Below are positions 9,551 through 18,760 of a stretch of 64,000 bases of DNA, in pieces. The notes beneath the pieces were generated by a model. The model worked only from the letters and a program-made list of their open reading frames with translations, had not been told where the DNA came from and searched no databases. The stretch comes from Candidatus Nitrosacidococcus tergens (GTDB lineage: Bacteria > Pseudomonadota > Gammaproteobacteria > Nitrosococcales > Nitrosococcaceae). A program made the translations under genes and the position numbers. How positions within the stretch are numbered: position 1 is the first letter of the stretch; each line of letters starts with the position of its first letter. The stretch is taken from NCBI RefSeq assembly GCF_902810445.1, contig NZ_LR778175.1:1507001-1571000 (forward strand), read 5' to 3'.

Positions 9551-10702
9551 TTAACGCTTATCTAAGGGGATATAAGATTGCAAAGAGTTGCCAACATAAA
9601 TTTGGGTAGGACGGAAAATTCGATTATCAGATCGTTGCTCCAGCCAGTGAGCTAGCCAACCTGCAGATCGAGCAATAGCAAATAAGGGAGTAAATTGAGT
9701 AGTAGGAATTCCTAATTCTGTGTATAAAATCCCTGAGTAAAAATCCACATTTGGATAAATATTTTTATGACCCATGCGATCAGTCATTTCCTGTTCTAGG
9801 GTAAAAGCAATTTCTAGAATTTGGCTTACTTTATCTTCTTTTTGGTGAGTAAGTTGAGTGATAAGATCTTGTAAGATTTTAGCCCGAGGATCTTTTACTT
9901 TATAAATTCGATGACCAAATCCCCAAATTTTCTGCTTCTTTTGTAGCTGCATATCAAGCCATGGAGTCACATTTTCAGGGCTACCAATTTCAGTTAGCAT
10001 CTTAATAACCTGTTCATTAGCTCCCCCATGAAGTGGCCCGGATAGAGTGCCAATCGCTGCTGAGATTACACTATAGGGATTTGCTAGGGTAGATCCTGTT
10101 ACTAAAGTAGCGAAAGTAGACGCATTAATCGTATGTTCTGCATGGAGTATGAGGCAAGTATCTAGTATTTTACTAATATGTGGATCTGGCACCTTACCAT
10201 GAAGCATATAAAGAAAATTCTGAGCAATAGCGAGATCAGATCGAGGGGGAACAAAGTCTTGTTCTTTAGTGGTTCGATCCCATAGAGCAGCTATAGTAGG
10301 TATAGATCCTATAATTTTAATAGCTATTTCAAAAGCTTCATTATTTTGAAAATCGTATATATTATAGTTATTAGAAGATACACCTAAAGAAGAAATCCCC
10401 GTTTGTAACGCTGCCATAGAAGATCCATGCTTAGGTAACCCTTCCATAACTTGCTTTACATAGTAGGGTATAAAATAATTTTTTTTTATTTTATTTACAA
10501 AGTTGGTAAGATTGCTCTCTGTAGGTAATTCTCCGCTGAGTAATAAAAAGATTACTTCTTCAAAAGTGCTATAGCATGCAAGTTCTTCAATAGGATAACC
10601 ACGATAAAATAAGGAACCTTGCTTACCATCCATATTTGAAATACTTGATTGAATCGCAGGAATTCCTTCCAGCCCTGGAGAATAGTTATTCTTTATATCC
10701 AA
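9551..10702 (-). CDS. gltA: Citrate synthase, short form
   Basis: This 383-residue citrate synthase has the catalytic residues of the family: His in PLHGGANEQV, His in GFGHRIYK and Asp in NVDFYSGILY. It condenses oxaloacetate and acetyl-CoA. It is the short, PrpC/CitZ-like form and lacks the ~45-residue N-terminal extension of the NADH-sensitive hexameric enterobacterial enzyme. A 2-methylcitrate synthase activity cannot be excluded, but no prpB or prpD is nearby. The start is TTG, with GGGAG about 9 bases upstream. It lies downstream of lipA, with a 57-bp gap. Confidence 0.92.
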   Translation of the reverse strand: MDIKNNYSPGLEGIPAIQSSISNMDGKQGSLFYRGYPIEELACYSTFEEVIFLLLSGELPTESNLTNFVNKIKKNYFIPYYVKQVMEGLPKHGSSMAALQTGISSLGVSSNNYNIYDFQNNEAFEIAIKIIGSIPTIAALWDRTTKEQDFVPPRSDLAIAQNFLYMLHGKVPDPHISKILDTCLILHAEHTINASTFATLVTGSTLANPYSVISAAIGTLSGPLHGGANEQVIKMLTEIGSPENVTPWLDMQLQKKQKIWGFGHRIYKVKDPRAKILQDLITQLTHQKEDKVSQILEIAFTLEQEMTDRMGHKNIYPNVDFYSGILYTELGIPTTQFTPLFAIARSAGWLAHWLEQRSDNRIFRPTQIYVGNSLQSYIPLDKR

Positions 10703-10759
10703 TAATAAACACTCCCATTTTTAAATGGTTAAAAATAATAAAAAATTTAATTATTACGG

Positions 10760-11728
10760 TTACCTAACTGTTTCTCCTGCCGCTTGCATATCTGCATGAT
10801 AGGAGGAACGTACCATAGGACCACTTGCTACTCGACTAAATCCCATTGCCCTGGCTTTTTTTCCTAGTTCATGAAATTCTTCTGGCGTGACAAATCGTTG
10901 GACAGCTAAGTGATAGCGGCTAGGTTGTAAGTATTGACCTATGGTAAGCATATCGCACTGATGATCTCTTAAATCTTTCATTACTTGTACTACTTCCTCT
11001 AAGTCCTCTCCTAATCCAAGCATGATTCCAGATTTTGTTGGAATATTAGAATGAGTTTCTTTAAAACGTGCAAGTAATCGTAAGGACCATAAATAATCTG
11101 CCCCTGGTCGCACTGCTTTATAAAGTCGAGGAATAGTCTCTAAGTTATGATTAAAAATATCAGGAGGATCTAGAATTAGGGTGGAAAGTGCTTTATCCAT
11201 ACGCCCTCTAAAATCAGGTACCAAGGTTTCAATCAGGGTATTAGGGGTGTAAGTACGTAGTGCACGAATACATGCTGCAAAGTGAGATCCTCCACCATCT
11301 CGCAAATCATCCCTATCTACTGAGGTAACTACCACATGGCGCAATTTCATTGCCTGCACTGCTTTAGCTAAGTGTTCAGGCTCTTCAATATCTAAGGGAT
11401 CAGGCCGACCGTGGGCAACATCACAAAAAGGACAACGACGGGTACAAATATCCCCCATGATAAGGAAAGTAGCTGTTCCGTGACCAAAACATTCTCCTAG
11501 ATTAGGACAAGAGGCTTCTTCACATACTGTGTGTAATTGGTGCTCCCGAAGTAATTTTTTTATTCTGGTTACTTCTGGGCTAATAGGTGCCTTAGCCCTA
11601 ATCCAACTGGGTTTAGGCTGCCGTTGTGTCGTAGGCTCAATTTTAATGGGGATACGTGCAACTTTAGAAGCACCTTTTAAATTTCGAATATCCCGTGCTG
11701 TTTCTTCTGATGGAGAATAACTACTCAT
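10760..11728 (-). CDS. lipA: Lipoyl synthase
   Basis: This 322-residue radical SAM enzyme inserts two sulfurs into octanoyl groups on lipoyl domains. Both iron-sulfur sites are complete: auxiliary cluster C69, C74, C80 (CEEASCPNLGEC) and radical SAM C95, C99, C102 (CTRRCPFC). The terminal RSSY motif, whose Ser ligates the auxiliary cluster, is present in PMVRSSYHAD. It follows lipB after 9 bp in the same operon. Confidence 0.97.
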   Translation of the reverse strand: MSSYSPSEETARDIRNLKGASKVARIPIKIEPTTQRQPKPSWIRAKAPISPEVTRIKKLLREHQLHTVCEEASCPNLGECFGHGTATFLIMGDICTRRCPFCDVAHGRPDPLDIEEPEHLAKAVQAMKLRHVVVTSVDRDDLRDGGGSHFAACIRALRTYTPNTLIETLVPDFRGRMDKALSTLILDPPDIFNHNLETIPRLYKAVRPGADYLWSLRLLARFKETHSNIPTKSGIMLGLGEDLEEVVQVMKDLRDHQCDMLTIGQYLQPSRYHLAVQRFVTPEEFHELGKKARAMGFSRVASGPMVRSSYHADMQAAGETVR

Positions 11729-11737
11729 TTTAAGACA

Positions 11738-12367
11738 TTATCTAGTTTCTAGTTGTTTAGCTAGGTTTTTCGCCAGTTCCAGTCCAACCTCTTCTGAATT
11801 TAGGGTTACTCCTAAATTCTTTAAATCCGTAACTTCCAACCCAGGATAACCACAAGGATCAATATAGGAAAACGGGGAGAGATCCATGGTCACATTCATA
11901 CTTAATCCGTGGTAGGTATACCCTTTTCGTACCCGTAACCCAAGAGAGGCAATTTTTTTATTATCCACATAGACTCCAGGTGCGTTTACTTTCAGTTCTC
12001 CATAGAGATCAACTGATTGTAATAAACTGACTACTGACTGTTCTAGCATATTTACTAATACTTTAATTCCTAGCTCTCTTCGTTTTAAATCGAGCAAGGT
12101 ATAGAGGATGATTTGCCCAGGGCCATGATAAGTTACTTGACCTCCCCGATCACAGTGAACCACTGGAATACCTCTAGTATCTCGTATATAAAGGATTTTA
12201 CCATTAAGTCCTAGAGTAAATATAGGCGGGTGCTCTACTATCCATAATTCGTCAGAGGTGTCTACAGTTCTAGACTGGGTAAAATCTTGCATAGCTTGCC
12301 ATATTTGAGAGTATTCTTGGCAGCCTAATGTTTTTATTTTTACATCGTAGAATTGGCTTGTTGTCAA
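11738..12367 (-). CDS. lipB: Octanoyltransferase LipB
   Basis: This 209-residue enzyme moves octanoate from acyl carrier protein to lipoyl domains, the substrate of LipA. The motif GGQVTYHGPGQ and the catalytic segment IDPCGYPGLEVTDL with its nucleophilic Cys are intact, as is the Lys in APGVYVDNKKIASLG. The start appears to be TTG, 2 bp after the dat stop, so translation is probably coupled. The small ybeD gene usually found between dat and lipB is absent. Confidence 0.95.
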   Translation of the reverse strand: MTTSQFYDVKIKTLGCQEYSQIWQAMQDFTQSRTVDTSDELWIVEHPPIFTLGLNGKILYIRDTRGIPVVHCDRGGQVTYHGPGQIILYTLLDLKRRELGIKVLVNMLEQSVVSLLQSVDLYGELKVNAPGVYVDNKKIASLGLRVRKGYTYHGLSMNVTMDLSPFSYIDPCGYPGLEVTDLKNLGVTLNSEEVGLELAKNLAKQLETR

Positions 12368-12369
12368 CT

Positions 12370-13236
12370 TTAGTTTTGATACATTCCTAAGCGTATTTTT
12401 TCTTTATAGGCTTGATAATAATGATTAAGTTGTTGCCATTTAGCCCCAGGCTTTCCAGTACCTACTAAAGCCCCATTTAATGTAGTTACTGGTAAAATCT
12501 CTCGGGTTGAGCTAGTGAGCCAAATTTCATCTGCATGGTACAAATCATGAGTAGAGATTTTAGTCTCTTTACAAGAAATATTTGCCTCTCTTGCTAGTTC
12601 CAATACTAAATCCCGAGTAATACCAGAGAGTAGTTCAGAGCTTACTGGTGGTGTTCTTAATTGATCGCCTGTAACAATAAATACGTTACTTGCTGCTCCT
12701 TCAGTGACTTGATCATCTTTTAATAAAATCGCTTCCTGCATTCCAGTAGCTACTGCTTCTTGTCGTAATAATACATTAGCCAGTAATGCGATAGATTTAA
12801 TATGGCACCACTGCCAGCGAATATCTTCTAAAGTAATTGTACTGATACCCCTTTGTAGCCAATATTCTGGAACTGGCTTAATAGGGTTACTCATGGCAAA
12901 CACAGTGGGTTGAATACCTTTAGGAAAAGCGTGATCTCGTGGTGCAACACCTCGAGTAATTTGTAAATAAACCGCTTGATCTAGCCCTTCATTTTGTAAA
13001 AGAAGCTGCTGTAAAATAGATTGCCATTGATTCAATGACATAGGGTTTTCTAAATGAATACCTTGTAAGCTATACTCAAGTCGATCTAGATGAGCACGCA
13101 ATCGAAAAAAATGTTTTCCATAAGCTGGAATCACCTCATAAACACCATCAGCAAGTAAAAATCCCCGATCCAATACGGAAATTTTAGCCTCAGTTAAAGG
13201 TAGGAATGCCCCATTAAGATAGACAATCGGTATCAA
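12370..13236 (-). CDS. dat: D-amino acid aminotransferase
   Basis: This 288-residue fold-type IV PLP aminotransferase has the PLP Lys in CHIKSIALLANVL and the cofactor-binding EGAASNVF segment. It resembles D-alanine transaminases, which make D-Glu and D-Ala for the cell wall, and it follows the D,D-carboxypeptidase gene. Branched-chain aminotransferase or ADC lyase are alternatives in this fold, but the neighbourhood favours Dat. The start is TTG inside the dacA stop (TTGA overlap), implying translational coupling. Confidence 0.87.
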   Translation of the reverse strand: MIPIVYLNGAFLPLTEAKISVLDRGFLLADGVYEVIPAYGKHFFRLRAHLDRLEYSLQGIHLENPMSLNQWQSILQQLLLQNEGLDQAVYLQITRGVAPRDHAFPKGIQPTVFAMSNPIKPVPEYWLQRGISTITLEDIRWQWCHIKSIALLANVLLRQEAVATGMQEAILLKDDQVTEGAASNVFIVTGDQLRTPPVSSELLSGITRDLVLELAREANISCKETKISTHDLYHADEIWLTSSTREILPVTTLNGALVGTGKPGAKWQQLNHYYQAYKEKIRLGMYQN

Positions 13237-14393
13237 GGTGTTTCTTTAGAGAAAAAAGAGGAAACCCAGTCAGACATTTTTTGCCATCTACTTCCTTCTG
13301 GGATAGTGGTTAATGCTATTAAGGGTCTTTCTAGAATTAGATCGCTCTTAAATTTAACGGTAATTGCTCCTAGCTCTTCTCCTTTTTTTATGGGTGCAAT
13401 AATAGGGCTTGTCACCTGAATCGCTGAGGATAGTTTCTTCCATTGCCCTCTGGGAAGGACGACTGCTAAATCATGAGCAACCCCTAATGGTATTTCCTTT
13501 TCAGCACCTCTACGTACTAAGGCGTTAGTAATAGGCTCTAGGGCGCTATAAATGTTATTAGTTTCATAGAAACGAAATCCATAATTTAATAGAGCAAGCG
13601 CCTCATTAGCACGTGATTGTGGGCTTTTTGATCCCATAACCACAGAAATTAATCGCATATCTTCTCTCTTTGCTGAGGAAACTAAGCAATAGCCCGCTGC
13701 TTTAGTATACCCCGTTTTAAGACCATCTACGCTAGGATCTCTCTTTAACAAGGTATCTCGATTGTATTGAGTAATATTGTTATAGGTAAAACTCTCTTGA
13801 GAGAACCAGCCATAGTATTCAGGAAAATCTTGTATGATCGCTCGTGTTAAAGTAGAGATGTCTCGTGCAGTAACATAATGATTATCACTAGGCAATCCCG
13901 TGCTGTTCATAAAGTGGGATCCAGTCATACCTAGTTTTTGTGCTTGTTGATTCATTATGGCAGCAAATACTTCTTCTGTACCTGCAATATGCTCTGCTAA
14001 GGCAACGCTAGCATCATTACCCGATTGAATCACCATACCTTTAATCAATATTTCTACGGGTATCCGGGTATTTACTTCGATAAAAGTACGTGATCCCCCT
14101 GTTTTCCAGGCGTGTTCACTAATGAGTACTTGATCTTCTAAATGAAGGTTACCTCGCTTAAGTTCACTAAATACAATATAAGCAGTCATTAATTTCGTGA
14201 TACTAGCAGGAGCAACTTTCTGATCCGCTTTAGATTCTGCAATGATTTGCCCTGTCTTGAAATCCTCTAAAACATAGGATTTAGCACTGACAGAGGGAGG
14301 ACCCGGAATAGGTATTACTGTCTCTCCAAAAGCAATTGTATTTGCAAAGAGCAAGAAAAAAACATACAAAACAAAGAAGTGATGCAATTTCAT
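13233..14393 (-). CDS. dacA: D-alanyl-D-alanine carboxypeptidase (PBP5/6 type)
   Basis: Starting at ATG 14393 gives 386 residues; TTG 14402 is a weaker alternative. A signal peptide ends near AFG (residues 21-23). The peptidase S11 active-site motifs are complete: S64-I-T-K67, S124-G-N126 and K226-T-G228. A PBP5 C-terminal domain and an amphipathic tail (WQKMSDWVSSFFSKE) likely anchor it to the inner membrane. It trims the terminal D-Ala from peptidoglycan stem peptides. It is upstream of dat and downstream of the rlpA pair. Its signal peptide closely resembles that of the neighbouring small RlpA-like protein. Confidence 0.96.
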   Translation of the reverse strand: MKLHHFFVLYVFFLLFANTIAFGETVIPIPGPPSVSAKSYVLEDFKTGQIIAESKADQKVAPASITKLMTAYIVFSELKRGNLHLEDQVLISEHAWKTGGSRTFIEVNTRIPVEILIKGMVIQSGNDASVALAEHIAGTEEVFAAIMNQQAQKLGMTGSHFMNSTGLPSDNHYVTARDISTLTRAIIQDFPEYYGWFSQESFTYNNITQYNRDTLLKRDPSVDGLKTGYTKAAGYCLVSSAKREDMRLISVVMGSKSPQSRANEALALLNYGFRFYETNNIYSALEPITNALVRRGAEKEIPLGVAHDLAVVLPRGQWKKLSSAIQVTSPIIAPIKKGEELGAITVKFKSDLILERPLIALTTIPEGSRWQKMSDWVSSFFSKETP

Positions 14394-14480
14394 CTTTACC
14401 AATCAAGTAATCAATTAAATTTTGAAACCAATACTATATAGGTAACATAAAATATAAGAATTTAACAAATAAATACTTAA

Positions 14481-14879
14481 TTATTTTAGGTTGATAGACT
14501 CTACTTTGACCGACTCTAATCCAGATTTAACTAAACCAATTTTTTCGGCTGCAGCACGGGAGAGATCGATAATTCGTTCTCCATGAAACCCTCCACGATC
14601 ATTTATTTTAACGATGACCTGCTGATCATTTTTTAAATTAGTGACTAACACGTAGCATCCAAAAGGCAGAGTGCGGTGAGCTGCAGTCATTTGATTTTCA
14701 TCAAAAACCTCTCCGCTTGCAGTAGGACGACCTTGAAATTTACTGCCATACCAAGAAGCTACTCCCTTCTCTTGATACCCTAAACATTTTTGCTTAGATG
14801 ATTCTTTTTTACCAAAAGCAGGATTAGTCGCTATCAGAAATAGCCCGCAATATATTAAAAATAAATGATGTAATTTCAT
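14481..14879 (-). CDS. Small RlpA-like double-psi beta-barrel protein
   Basis: The ATG at 14879 gives 132 residues; GTG 14885, abutting the upstream stop, is possible. The signal peptide MKLHHLFLIYCGLFLIATNP is followed by a single double-psi beta-barrel: GVASWYGSKFQGRPTASGE, MTAAHRTLPFGC and KINDRGGF. The His and Asp needed for RlpA glycan cleavage are present. Unlike its upstream neighbour it has no lipobox and no SPOR domain, so it is predicted to be a soluble periplasmic or secreted form. It looks like a partial duplicate of rlpA. Confidence 0.85.
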   Translation of the reverse strand: MKLHHLFLIYCGLFLIATNPAFGKKESSKQKCLGYQEKGVASWYGSKFQGRPTASGEVFDENQMTAAHRTLPFGCYVLVTNLKNDQQVIVKINDRGGFHGERIIDLSRAAAEKIGLVKSGLESVKVESINLK

Positions 14880-14885
14880 TCTCAC

Positions 14886-15689
14886 CTATTGAATAATGAC
14901 ATAGTCAGAAAAACCCATACTCGGAAGTTTTTGAATTAAATTGTTAAATATTTTCTCGTCGGATATGGGACCAATCCGCACTTGATGGAGCAGTGCTTGC
15001 TGCTGTAGAGCAGAATTAATTTCTACTGGAAATTGAGTAGTAGTCTGCACTTTTTTTTGTAACTCGGTGGCAGCGTTCCGGTTTTGAAAAGAGCCTACTT
15101 GAATATAAAGATTTTTAGAAGGTGATTTTTCTTTATCTACTGTTTCGAGTGTTATTGCTCGTATTTCAACTGGACCAGTCCCAGGTTCTACTAAACCAAG
15201 CTTTAAAGCAGCAGTATAGGAAAGATCAATAACACGATTATTATAAAAAGGACCTCGATCATTAATCTTCACGACAACCTGGCGACCATTATTTAAGTTT
15301 GTTACTAGTACGTAACATTCAAAAGGTAAACTACGGTGGGCTGCCGTCATGCCATACATATTATAGGTTTCTCCATTAGCTGTAGTACGACCATGAAATG
15401 TACCACCATACCAAGAAGCAGTACCTGATTCTTCAAATCCTAAGCAGTTTTTAAATGTATAGTAGCGATGCCCATCTATCTCATAAGAAGAAGCAATCTC
15501 TTTATCAAACTTTATTTTTGATCTAGGGAGATGAATTAATTCAGAACTATTATCTCCGCTATATGTAGGTTTGTAAGGGGAAATATATTTTCTGTTATAT
15601 TGATTAATTAAATTAGGATTGCTACAGGAAACAACCGAGAGGATAGAGAAAAGTAACAAAAAAATAACAAGCGTACTATAATACTTCAT
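14886..15689 (-). CDS. rlpA: Septal ring lytic transglycosylase RlpA, lipoprotein with SPOR domain
   Basis: This 267-residue protein has a lipobox VVSC with acylated Cys at 22, a double-psi beta-barrel at about 85-175 (ESGTASWYGGTFHGRTTANG, MTAAHRSLPF, KINDRGPF), and a C-terminal SPOR domain (LYIQVGSFQNRNAATELQKK onward) that binds denuded septal glycan. RlpA acts in daughter-cell separation and cleaves peptidoglycan lacking stem peptides in Pseudomonas. It lies between mltB (19 bp) and the small paralogue (6 bp), which suggests an operon of wall-remodelling genes. Confidence 0.95.
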   Translation of the reverse strand: MKYYSTLVIFLLLFSILSVVSCSNPNLINQYNRKYISPYKPTYSGDNSSELIHLPRSKIKFDKEIASSYEIDGHRYYTFKNCLGFEESGTASWYGGTFHGRTTANGETYNMYGMTAAHRSLPFECYVLVTNLNNGRQVVVKINDRGPFYNNRVIDLSYTAALKLGLVEPGTGPVEIRAITLETVDKEKSPSKNLYIQVGSFQNRNAATELQKKVQTTTQFPVEINSALQQQALLHQVRIGPISDEKIFNNLIQKLPSMGFSDYVIIQ

Positions 15690-15708
15690 ACACTAATAAA
15701 AATAGTGT

Positions 15709-16698
15709 TTACTCCTGCCGTACTTGTTGTTTTATTTCCTCTGCAAGTTGGTACACGGCAGTGGCGTAGAAAAGACTTGGATTATATCGGGTAATCGCAT
15801 AAAAATTATAAAACCCAAGGAGTACTTGGGTTTGTTCCGCTGCCTCAAGCACAAATACAGAAATTAGTTTATCTTTAAAAGTAGGTTGTAGTCCTGGAAT
15901 TTTAATTCCTTGCTTTATTAGAGCCTGTAAGGGAATAGAGGGCTTTAATCCTTGATGTAGCCATTGCTGATAATCTACGTTACCTGGATTTATCATTTGG
16001 GCAATAGGGGCTCCTCTCTGCCATTCACCCTTTTTCTTTAAAAAATTAGCTACACTACCAATGGCATCTGTTGAATTTCCCCAAATATCCCTTTTACCAT
16101 CCTGATCAAAATCTACTGCATAACTCCGAAAACTATCTGGCATAAACTGAATATACCCCATAGCACCAGCATAAGATCCCATAAACCAATAGGGATCCCT
16201 TTTTTCCTCTCGAGCTAATAATAAAAATTCCACTAGCTGCTGACGAAAAAACTTGCCTCTTGAAGGATAGTGAAAACCTAGCGTAAATAGGGAATCAAAA
16301 ATATGATATTTACCTGTGTTACTTCCGTAGCTACTCTCGATACCAATAATCGCAGTAATAATTTCTGCAGGAACACCAAATTTTTGCTGTGCTTGAGATA
16401 AAATATCTCGATTTATGTTCCAGAAACTTATGCCATCCTTAACACGCTTAGGAGTAACTAAAATACTACGGTACTCGCTCCAAGGCTTACTTTTTTCTGC
16501 TGGTTTAGAAATTAGCCGCAAGATATTATCATTGATTTTTGCTCTCTCAAATAATTGTTCTAATTCTGATTTATCAAAATGATATTGCTTTACCATATGA
16601 TGAATGAACTGAGTCACTTCCACTGAGTTATTATCAGCAGTAACTGCAGTAGTAATGAATAAGGCAAAAAATAGGATAAAGAAAATGTGTTTATTCAT
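15709..16698 (-). CDS. mltB: Lytic murein transglycosylase B
   Basis: The start is taken as ATG 16698 (MNKHIFFILFFALFITTAVT), giving a 329-residue protein with a signal peptide; a GTG 33 bp upstream extends the frame but spoils the signal. The catalytic glutamate lies in AIIGIESSYGSNTGKY, and the substrate groove motif GAMGYIQFMPDSF and the calcium-loop-like DQDGKRDIW segment follow. It cleaves peptidoglycan to 1,6-anhydro products. It is the first gene of the run mltB-rlpA-rlpA2-dacA-dat-lipB-lipA. mrdA-rodA, often upstream, is absent. Confidence 0.93.
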   Translation of the reverse strand: MNKHIFFILFFALFITTAVTADNNSVEVTQFIHHMVKQYHFDKSELEQLFERAKINDNILRLISKPAEKSKPWSEYRSILVTPKRVKDGISFWNINRDILSQAQQKFGVPAEIITAIIGIESSYGSNTGKYHIFDSLFTLGFHYPSRGKFFRQQLVEFLLLAREEKRDPYWFMGSYAGAMGYIQFMPDSFRSYAVDFDQDGKRDIWGNSTDAIGSVANFLKKKGEWQRGAPIAQMINPGNVDYQQWLHQGLKPSIPLQALIKQGIKIPGLQPTFKDKLISVFVLEAAEQTQVLLGFYNFYAITRYNPSLFYATAVYQLAEEIKQQVRQE

Positions 16699-16801
16699 TA
16701 ATGAGTTTAATATAGTAATTTTAAATATCACATCAGTGGCTTTTAGAGCTACATTCTAAACGAATAATAGTATTTTTACTTAGTTATAACTGTTCACTTA
16801 G

Positions 16802-16822
16802 ATTTTAGCTTAATGCTAAAAT
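16802..16822. other. Perfect inverted repeat in the mltB-gatC divergent region
   Basis: Eight-base arms ATTTTAGC and GCTAAAAT flank the five-base loop TTAAT. It lies in the 265-bp gap between divergent mltB and gatC. No T-run follows, so it is not a standard terminator; an operator or mRNA stem is possible. A second, weaker repeat (TTCGT/ACGAA) lies near 16887-16902. Otherwise I see nothing in this AT-rich gap. Confidence 0.35.
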
Positions 16823-16963
16823 AATATGTTATTTATAGTAGTTTAAGTTTTTGCATAATTCAGATCTTTGATTAAAAATTCGTCTCTTAAACGAAGTATA
16901 AGAAGATTTATTTTTTACCTTAAACTTTAGATTTACTAATTCAAATTTGAAACTAAGAAAATC

Positions 16964-17251
16964 ATGACACTAAAATCCTCTGATGTTGAACGTATTGCTT
17001 ATTTAGCACGGCTTGAGATTAACACTAAGGATATTCCTGCTTATACTGAAAATTTAAGTCATATTCTAGAGTTTGTAGCACAGATAGATCGAGTAGATGT
17101 CTCAGGTATAACGCCTATTTCTCACCCCTTAGGGGCTTATCAACGACTACGTCCTGATGAAGTTACAGAGATAGATAGACGAGAGGATTTTCAAGTAAAT
17201 GCCCCTAGTGTTGAGGCTGGTGTTTATCTTGTCCCTAAAGTTATTGAATAA
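16964..17251 (+). CDS. gatC: Aspartyl/glutamyl-tRNA amidotransferase subunit C
   Basis: This 95-residue GatC begins MTLKSSDVERIAYLARLEI and contains the conserved DVSGITPISHPL segment. It stabilises GatA-GatB in the complex that converts Glu-tRNA(Gln) and Asp-tRNA(Asn) to the amidated forms. gatA follows 23 bp later. Length and sequence are typical. Confidence 0.96.
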   Translation: MTLKSSDVERIAYLARLEINTKDIPAYTENLSHILEFVAQIDRVDVSGITPISHPLGAYQRLRPDEVTEIDRREDFQVNAPSVEAGVYLVPKVIE

Positions 17252-17274
17252 TTAAATTTTTTGGAAAACAGTTC

Positions 17275-18726
17275 ATGCATAATAAATCCTTAGTTCAACT
17301 GGCCAATAGTCTTAGAGCAGGTGAGTTCACTAGCCAAGAGCTAACACAGCACTATCTTGATCGGATTGAACAATTTGATAAGGATTTAAATAGCTTTATC
17401 ACTATAGCTCCTGATTCTGCAATTGCACAGGCAAAAATTGCTGATACGTTGCTACAAAAAAATAAGGCTGGACCATTAACAGGTATCCCTATTGCGCATA
17501 AAGATATTTTTTGCACGGCAGGACTCAAGACGAGCTGTGGCTCTAAAATGCTAGATAATTTTATTGCTCCCTATGATGCTACTGTAGTTACTCAGCTCAA
17601 AGCAGCAGGTGCTGTATTACTAGGCAAGACAAATATGGATGAGTTTGCTATGGGATCTAGTAATGAAACAAGCTTCTATGGTCCAGTAAAGAACCCTTGG
17701 AATCATAACAGGGTACCTGGTGGTTCCTCTGGTGGTTCTGCAGCAGCAGTAGCTGCAAGATTAACACCTATGGCTACAGGGACAGATACAGGAGGATCAA
17801 TTCGCCAGCCTGCTTCTTTATGCGGTATTACTGGTTTAAAACCTACTTATGGTCGGGTATCTCGCTATGGAATGATTGCATTTGCTTCAAGCCTCGATCA
17901 AGGGGGACCAATGACACGTACTGCCGAAGATGCTGCTTTATTATTAAGTAGTATGGCAGGTTTTGATAAGCAGGATTCTACCTCTATCAATGAGCCAGTA
18001 CCTTCCTATCTTGATTTTCTTGAAAACAGTCTTGAGGGTATGAGAATTGGGATTCCCAAAGAGTATTTTGGTGAAGCATTATCCCCTGATGTGGGTGCAG
18101 TTATTGAAGGTGGAATTAAGGAATTTGAAAAATTAGGTGCTCAAATTAAAGAAATTAATTTACCTAATAGTCAATTAGTAGCACCTACTTACTATATAGT
18201 AGCCCCTGCAGAATGTTCTTCTAACCTTTCTCGATATGATGGGGTTCGCTTTGGTCATCGCTGTCATGACCCTAAAGATTTATTTGATCTTTATTGTCGA
18301 TCTCGAGGTGAGGGATTTGGTGCTGAAGTCAAACGTCGTATTTTAATAGGTACGTATGTACTTTCTGCTGGCTATTATGATGCTTATTATCTTAAAGCAC
18401 AAAAGTTACGCTATCTTATTAGTAACGATTTTAAAGAAGCATTTAACCAAGTGGATGCAATTATTAGTCCGACCTCACCTTCTCCTGCTTTTGAGCTTGG
18501 GGAGAAAGTAGCTGATCCTGTTGCAATGTATTTAGCTGATATTTACACCATTGGGGCAAATTTAGCAGGACTACCAGCAATTTCAATTCCAGCTGGAATG
18601 AGTCATGAATTACCGATAGGATTACAAATTATAGGTAATTATTTTGAGGAATCTAAACTACTCAATATGGCACATCGCTATCAGCAAAATACTGATTGGC
18701 ATCTAAAAACTCCGAAAGGATATTAA
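17275..18726 (+). CDS. gatA: Aspartyl/glutamyl-tRNA amidotransferase subunit A
   Basis: This 483-residue amidase-signature enzyme has the complete Ser-cisSer-Lys triad: K76 (IAHKDIFC), S151 (PGGSSGGSAAAV) and S175 (TGTDTGGSIRQP). It releases ammonia from glutamine for transamidation by GatB. gatB normally follows directly, but here the next gene is a nucleotide-sugar dehydrogenase and gatB is not in the window. Confidence 0.96.
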   Translation: MHNKSLVQLANSLRAGEFTSQELTQHYLDRIEQFDKDLNSFITIAPDSAIAQAKIADTLLQKNKAGPLTGIPIAHKDIFCTAGLKTSCGSKMLDNFIAPYDATVVTQLKAAGAVLLGKTNMDEFAMGSSNETSFYGPVKNPWNHNRVPGGSSGGSAAAVAARLTPMATGTDTGGSIRQPASLCGITGLKPTYGRVSRYGMIAFASSLDQGGPMTRTAEDAALLLSSMAGFDKQDSTSINEPVPSYLDFLENSLEGMRIGIPKEYFGEALSPDVGAVIEGGIKEFEKLGAQIKEINLPNSQLVAPTYYIVAPAECSSNLSRYDGVRFGHRCHDPKDLFDLYCRSRGEGFGAEVKRRILIGTYVLSAGYYDAYYLKAQKLRYLISNDFKEAFNQVDAIISPTSPSPAFELGEKVADPVAMYLADIYTIGANLAGLPAISIPAGMSHELPIGLQIIGNYFEESKLLNMAHRYQQNTDWHLKTPKGY

Positions 18727-18760
18727 AGTTTTTCTATGATTTTTTTAAAATAAATAAAAT

